Positions 60,085 to 64,000 of a stretch of DNA of 64,000 bases are shown here, one piece after another (position 1 is the stretch's first letter; every line of letters starts with the position of its first letter). This stretch comes from Pseudoselenomonas ruminantium (GTDB lineage: Bacteria; Bacillota; Negativicutes; Selenomonadales; Selenomonadaceae), in NCBI GenBank assembly GCA_015058575.1, contig SVBZ01000048.1, forward strand, positions 62,001 to 126,000, written 5' to 3'. The notes below the pieces were generated by a model. That model was not told the origin of the DNA. It worked only from the letters and a program-made list of their open reading frames with translations, and ran no database searches. The translations under genes and the position numbers were made by a program.

Positions 60085-63000
60085 ATGCGGACAATACGGA
60101 AAAAGGCGCTGCACTTAGCTGTTGCTATGGGTGTGACACTTTCGGCTTTTTCCATGAGCGGAGTAGAAGCTCTGCCGACAGGCGGTAAAATTCGTTCGGG
60201 TGAAGCTGAAATCGGTAAGAAGGAACATACTTTGGTTATCGATCAGCATTCGCACCATGTAGCGTTGGATTGGGATCTTTTCAATATCGAGCGCGGCGAA
60301 AGTGTCGTGTTCCATCAGCTGCCGACCGATGTAGCTTTGAATCGTGTGGTAGGAGGCAGTGCTTCTGAGATTTATGGCAATCTGAAGGCAGACGGTACGG
60401 TATTCCTGATCAATCCGCGCGGGATTCTGTTTGGACAGGGTGCACAGGTAGATACTGGCAGCTTGATCGCTTCAACCGCACAGGTAAACGATAGTTTCAT
60501 GACGAGTTTTGGCGATGGCGTGGAAGCAATCTCATTGGGACTCGGTGAAACGTCTACAGGAAAGATACTGAATGCGGCGGAGATAAAGGCGCAGGGCGGA
60601 CTGGTGGCGCTGCATGCTGCGGTGGTAGAAAATACCGGCAGCATCGAGAATCCAGCCGGAGAAGTGGCCCTCAGTGCAGCTAAGAATCTGCATCTTGCTA
60701 TGGATACGGCGGGCAAACTGAATATCGCTGTCAGCGGTGAAGTGGCTGATGCGCATATCCTCAATAGCGGCAAGATAACGGCCGATGGCGGCCGTGTGCT
60801 GATGACTGCCAAAAGTGCCGGAGATCTTTTAAGCGAAGTAGTCAATCATAGCGGCATCATCGAAGCGAAGAGCGTCCGTGTCGATGAACAGGGGGAAATC
60901 GTTCTTGATGGTGGCAGCCATGGTATCGTCAATGTATCCGGCCAGCTGTCGGCAGATGGTCTTGCAACCGGCCATAGCGGCGGAACGGTCAAGGTGCTGG
61001 GCCAGCGGGTAAATATCGCCGATGGCGCCGTGCTTACGGCCAGCGGTGACAATAACGGCGGCCAGGTGGAGACTTCTGGTGATGTGCTATCCGTTTCGAC
61101 TAAGGCGCAGATCGAGGCTTTTGGCGTGAATGGCAAAGCGGGCGAATGGTTCATCGATCCCGTCGATATCATTATCACCAATGAAGCGCCGGAGGGCTAT
61201 GCCGATGCTACACCAGCTGACACGGCAGCGCAGACCGGAGAGCAGCTGTATCAGGTACAGAATGCGACGGCTGGAAATCAGCAGAGCTATATCAATGCCG
61301 ACTATATCAGCTGGCGTCTCAGCAATGGTACCAGTGTGCGGATACAGGCAGCAGACCAGAATACTGTGGAAGCAAATGCGGATATTTATTCCTTAGGCGT
61401 ATCGAATATCACGGTCAATTCGCCAATCGTGAAATCTACGGAGCGCATGGTCCTCAATGATGCGACATATGGCACAGCGGGCAGCGAGGCTACGCTGACG
61501 CTTGAAGCACAGCGCAATGTGGCCATCAATGCGCCAATCATGGCGACCGATGGTAAGCTGCATGTCAATTTGCATGCCGATACCGATGGCGATGCCAAAG
61601 GCATGGTCATCCTCAATGCCGATATCAAGACAAATGGCGGCGACTTTACTGCTGGCTGTGGTGCATCCATCAGCGATGGCCGTGTCGGTACCTATATCGG
61701 TCATGCTGCTGATGAACGCGATGCAGATGACAACTATCTGGAAAATGGCGATCGCAGGATTGAAACCAAAGGCGGCAACGCTACATTCTATGGCGATGTG
61801 GCCGTGGGGCTTAATCAAGGGGAACTCATCATTAACACGGCTGCCGATGATACGCGTGGCAATATTCTCATCAGTGGCAATCTGGATTCGGCCAATTCCT
61901 ATCGCCTGTATGTCAATGAAATAATCGGCAAAACCTTGCAGGATTCGGTCAAGAACGATCCGGATATGAAGAGACTGGCTGGGCTATATTACGAGAATTA
62001 CCTTAAAGATACAGTCTGGAAGAAGTTTAGCGATTTGAGTGCGGAGGAGCGCGCACAAATTGCGGAACGTTGCTTTGCACAGTATGGTACCTATAAGAAC
62101 AGGACATTGCCCACGGATGAAGCCGCCTATGAAGAGGCTTTGCAGGCGTATTACAACGAACACGTCAAACTGGGGGACACGAATGTAACTGGCACGGCTA
62201 AGCCGTTTGACGAGCTGACCGCTGCAGAATACCACCAGCTGGCTAAGCATATCTTGACAAACTGGTCGCATGCCAATACGAACAATCATGAGTCGATATT
62301 GACCCGCTGGGAGACAGCAAAACTGGCTGCGCAAGAGGGAACCGCTGGTGGATCGGCCGTCGGGGATAAGTACTTGGCAACGATAACGACGGAGCTCGAG
62401 AACTGGATTGTCGGTTCCCTGCTGGCTGGCAAAAAGAATGAGGTCCTTGTTGGGGGCAAGACTGCTGTGGTCGGTAAGAATGTCAAAGCTGGCCGCGAAT
62501 TCTATTGGGTGACTGGCCCGGAAGGCGAAGCCAACGATGGACAGGGAACCCTGTTCTTTACGACGACCGGCAATGCGGAAGGTATCGTGGCAACCAATAT
62601 GTATCAGGGATGGTCGCATGACACGTCACATGGCGTGAAGTTCAATGACCCCAATAATGATCATATCTACGATCAGCCTTATGTAGGTGTCAGCTGGAAA
62701 TCGGATGCAAGCTGGGCGGATGTTGAAAGCCAGAACAAGAACCTTATCGGCTTCCTTCAGGAAACGAACAATGCCCGCTCCAGTGCGATGCTGGTCGGCA
62801 ACCAGATTACCATTGGCGGTAACGTTGGCAAATCAGCGCTCCTGAATAACCTGTGGGTAGATGCTGACGATACCGTAAGCATTGGTGGTGGAGTCAATCA
62901 TGCTTCCAATACAGCAGATACGTTTACAGGGCAGGTAAATGCGGATGGTTCGATTTATCTTCACGGCGTAAATGGTGTTAATGTTGGTGATGCGATAAAT

Positions 63001-63888
63001 TCCAAAATCGATGACGTGCTTATCGTGGAAGGTGAGGACGGACCAGGAAGCTGGACCGATACATCACAGATTGTAACCCCGACGCCGGAACCAACGGTAA
63101 CGCCGGAGCCAACGGTAACACCGACGCCAACGGTAACGCCGGAACCGACGGTAACGCCAGAGCCAACGGTAACACCGACGCCGACGGTAACGCCGGAACC
63201 AACGGTAACGCCGGAGCCAACGGTAACACCGACGCCAACGGTAACGCCGGAACCAGCGGTAACGCCGGAACCAGTGGTAACACCGACGCCAGTGGTGACA
63301 CCAGTTACTGCTGAAGTGCCGGAGGTGGTGCCTGTAGCGGCCGATAAGCCTGCGGGTAAGACGGAGGCTTATGCAGCGGAGCGTCCGCAGCTTGATCCTG
63401 TAAAGGGAACGGTGCAGTCTGGTACGGCGAGCTATCAGCTGGCAGATAGCAAACAACTGCAGCCGGGACAGGCGGCAGATAATGTAGTCGAGCGGGTATT
63501 AGGCTTGACGACAGCAAGACTGCCAGTAGTTCGCATACATAATGGTGTGCGGATTAATTATGGGATGTATGCTTTGCAGGTTGATCCAGATGAGGTGAAG
63601 ATGGAGGCAGTGGAGCAGGTGCGTACGGACTTGCCGGCTGCCAAGGGCCGTGAAACCCAGCGCACGTATAAGGCAAGGCTTACGCTTGCCAATACGGCAG
63701 GGACATTTGATTTGTCCTATGACGGTGCGGCACTATCGATTACCCCTGTGGATCATGCAGCATTTGACATGCTGAACCATGGTGGAGCCCGGCATAATGT
63801 GGATGTTGTGTCCAAGGCTTTGCATGTTGCGTTCAGCGAAATGGGATTAGAACTTGAGGATTTGGATGTTATCTATGTTTGCTTCTAA
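60085..63888 (+). CDS. Filamentous-haemagglutinin-type exoprotein (TpsA)
   Basis: 1267-aa secreted adhesin-like protein, partner of the upstream TpsB. Signal peptide (KKALHLAVAMGVTLSAFSMS), then the TPS secretion domain (about 30-260) with VALNRVVGGSASEIYGNL, NPRGILFGQGAQVDTGSLIA and AST motifs that start the beta-helix; NPRG replaces the usual NPNG. A middle region (about 350-990) has degenerate beta-helical repeats and an unrecognised segment near 610-800. A Pro-Thr-Val repeat linker (about 998-1075) precedes a 190-residue C-terminal domain (about 1080-1267) that I do not recognise. ATG with GGGGAGGTG upstream. Likely surface anchored or released; receptor unknown. Confidence 0.88.
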   Translation: MRTIRKKALHLAVAMGVTLSAFSMSGVEALPTGGKIRSGEAEIGKKEHTLVIDQHSHHVALDWDLFNIERGESVVFHQLPTDVALNRVVGGSASEIYGNLKADGTVFLINPRGILFGQGAQVDTGSLIASTAQVNDSFMTSFGDGVEAISLGLGETSTGKILNAAEIKAQGGLVALHAAVVENTGSIENPAGEVALSAAKNLHLAMDTAGKLNIAVSGEVADAHILNSGKITADGGRVLMTAKSAGDLLSEVVNHSGIIEAKSVRVDEQGEIVLDGGSHGIVNVSGQLSADGLATGHSGGTVKVLGQRVNIADGAVLTASGDNNGGQVETSGDVLSVSTKAQIEAFGVNGKAGEWFIDPVDIIITNEAPEGYADATPADTAAQTGEQLYQVQNATAGNQQSYINADYISWRLSNGTSVRIQAADQNTVEANADIYSLGVSNITVNSPIVKSTERMVLNDATYGTAGSEATLTLEAQRNVAINAPIMATDGKLHVNLHADTDGDAKGMVILNADIKTNGGDFTAGCGASISDGRVGTYIGHAADERDADDNYLENGDRRIETKGGNATFYGDVAVGLNQGELIINTAADDTRGNILISGNLDSANSYRLYVNEIIGKTLQDSVKNDPDMKRLAGLYYENYLKDTVWKKFSDLSAEERAQIAERCFAQYGTYKNRTLPTDEAAYEEALQAYYNEHVKLGDTNVTGTAKPFDELTAAEYHQLAKHILTNWSHANTNNHESILTRWETAKLAAQEGTAGGSAVGDKYLATITTELENWIVGSLLAGKKNEVLVGGKTAVVGKNVKAGREFYWVTGPEGEANDGQGTLFFTTTGNAEGIVATNMYQGWSHDTSHGVKFNDPNNDHIYDQPYVGVSWKSDASWADVESQNKNLIGFLQETNNARSSAMLVGNQITIGGNVGKSALLNNLWVDADDTVSIGGGVNHASNTADTFTGQVNADGSIYLHGVNGVNVGDAINSKIDDVLIVEGEDGPGSWTDTSQIVTPTPEPTVTPEPTVTPTPTVTPEPTVTPEPTVTPTPTVTPEPTVTPEPTVTPTPTVTPEPAVTPEPVVTPTPVVTPVTAEVPEVVPVAADKPAGKTEAYAAERPQLDPVKGTVQSGTASYQLADSKQLQPGQAADNVVERVLGLTTARLPVVRIHNGVRINYGMYALQVDPDEVKMEAVEQVRTDLPAAKGRETQRTYKARLTLANTAGTFDLSYDGAALSITPVDHAAFDMLNHGGARHNVDVVSKALHVAFSEMGLELEDLDVIYVCF
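63077..63306 (+). repeat. Pro-Thr-Val coding tandem repeat in tpsA
   Basis: 54-base unit encoding P-T-V-T-P-E-P-T-V-T-P-E-P-T-V-T-P-T repeated about four times, the last unit decayed (AV/VV). Probably an extended linker. DNA units differ mainly at third positions. Confidence 0.9.
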
Positions 63889-63897
63889 ATAAGGTAA

Positions 63898-63947
63898 ACA
63901 GCCCCTAAGGTATGAGAGCTGCTCCGTGCCTAAGGGGCTGTTGTTTG
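63898..63947 (+). terminator. Terminator after tpsA
   Basis: 13-bp stem with one A-A mismatch (63898-63910 with 63929-63941), then TTGTTTG. Confidence 0.8.
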
Positions 63948-63973
63948 ACGAACGCCGGGAAACGTAGTATACT
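63945..63973 (+). promoter_or_regulatory. Promoter reading out of the window
   Basis: TTGACG (63945-63950), 17-base spacer, TATACT (63968-63973). An ACTAA...TTAGT inverted repeat (63971-63985) overlaps the -10 and could be an operator. The gene it serves lies beyond 64000. Confidence 0.65.
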
Positions 63974-64000
63974 AAACCAGTTAGTACAGAGTAAATTCCT

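Noticed and set aside
63077..63306. Tandem repeats that could be mistaken for a CRISPR array
   Set aside because: The units are contiguous without spacers and encode an in-frame Pro-Thr-Val linker of the TpsA protein.

Overview
The window looks like a chromosome segment of a diderm Firmicute (class Negativicutes, most likely Selenomonadaceae; I cannot resolve the genus). Two signals point there together. The housekeeping gene order is Firmicute-like: ireB-ruvX-DUF1292-mltG-trmR-trhP; aroQ-pepP-efp-asp23-amaP-nusB-xseA-xseB-ispA-dxs-tlyA-nadK-argR-recN; scpA-scpB. The right end, however, carries an outer-membrane two-partner secretion pair, which needs an outer membrane. Start codons are often TTG or GTG, with good Shine-Dalgarno sites deciding the start.

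Layout. 1-4.9 kb: a ThrE-type exporter cut by the window edge, a ketopantoate reductase and an ion-transporter-superfamily permease on the minus strand, a YtqB-like methyltransferase and an AIM24 protein. 5.0-17.5 kb: a type IV pilus/type II secretion motor set (gspE/pilB-like ATPase, pilT, pilC) split by about 9 kb of accessory DNA. That DNA holds a Pycsar-like class III nucleotide cyclase, a UvrD-like helicase, a flavin reductase-rubredoxin, a 5'-truncated-copy of pilT, a minus-strand HTH/membrane pair, an AT-rich block with an HTH protein and a PcfJ-Sel1 fusion, a promoter-structured RNA-terminator unit placed directly before a PBECR4-type nuclease gene, and the C-terminal remnant of a large serine recombinase. 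A 580-bp direct repeat (terminator plus the 5' half of pilT) flanks the inner part. 17.5-28.3 kb: nadE, thrC, pckA, a Cof-type phosphatase, recG, dapB, asd. 28.3-35.2 kb: ireB to efp, including the tRNA U34 modification pair trhP/trmR. 35.3-45.3 kb: envelope-stress (Asp23/AmaP), nusB, exonuclease VII, isoprenoid start (ispA, dxs), tlyA, nadK, argR, recN. 45.3-57.3 kb: a small zinc-ribbon protein, a membrane protein, nudF, an M50 protease, scpAB, a large U32 protein, mutS2, PBP1A, tyrS. 57.3-64 kb: a CAP-domain secreted protein behind a long structured leader, then the TpsB transporter and a 1267-residue TpsA adhesin with a Pro-Thr repeat linker.

Working together: thrC, dapB and asd belong to the aspartate amino-acid family; ispA and dxs feed isoprenoids; mltG and PBP1A build and trim peptidoglycan; trmR and trhP make 5-methoxyuridine-type wobble bases. 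The most interesting content is the accessory block 6.3-15.1 kb and a 12-bp palindrome, TTGACNNGTCAA, present in seven perfect copies in the window. No rRNA, tRNA or CRISPR array was seen.
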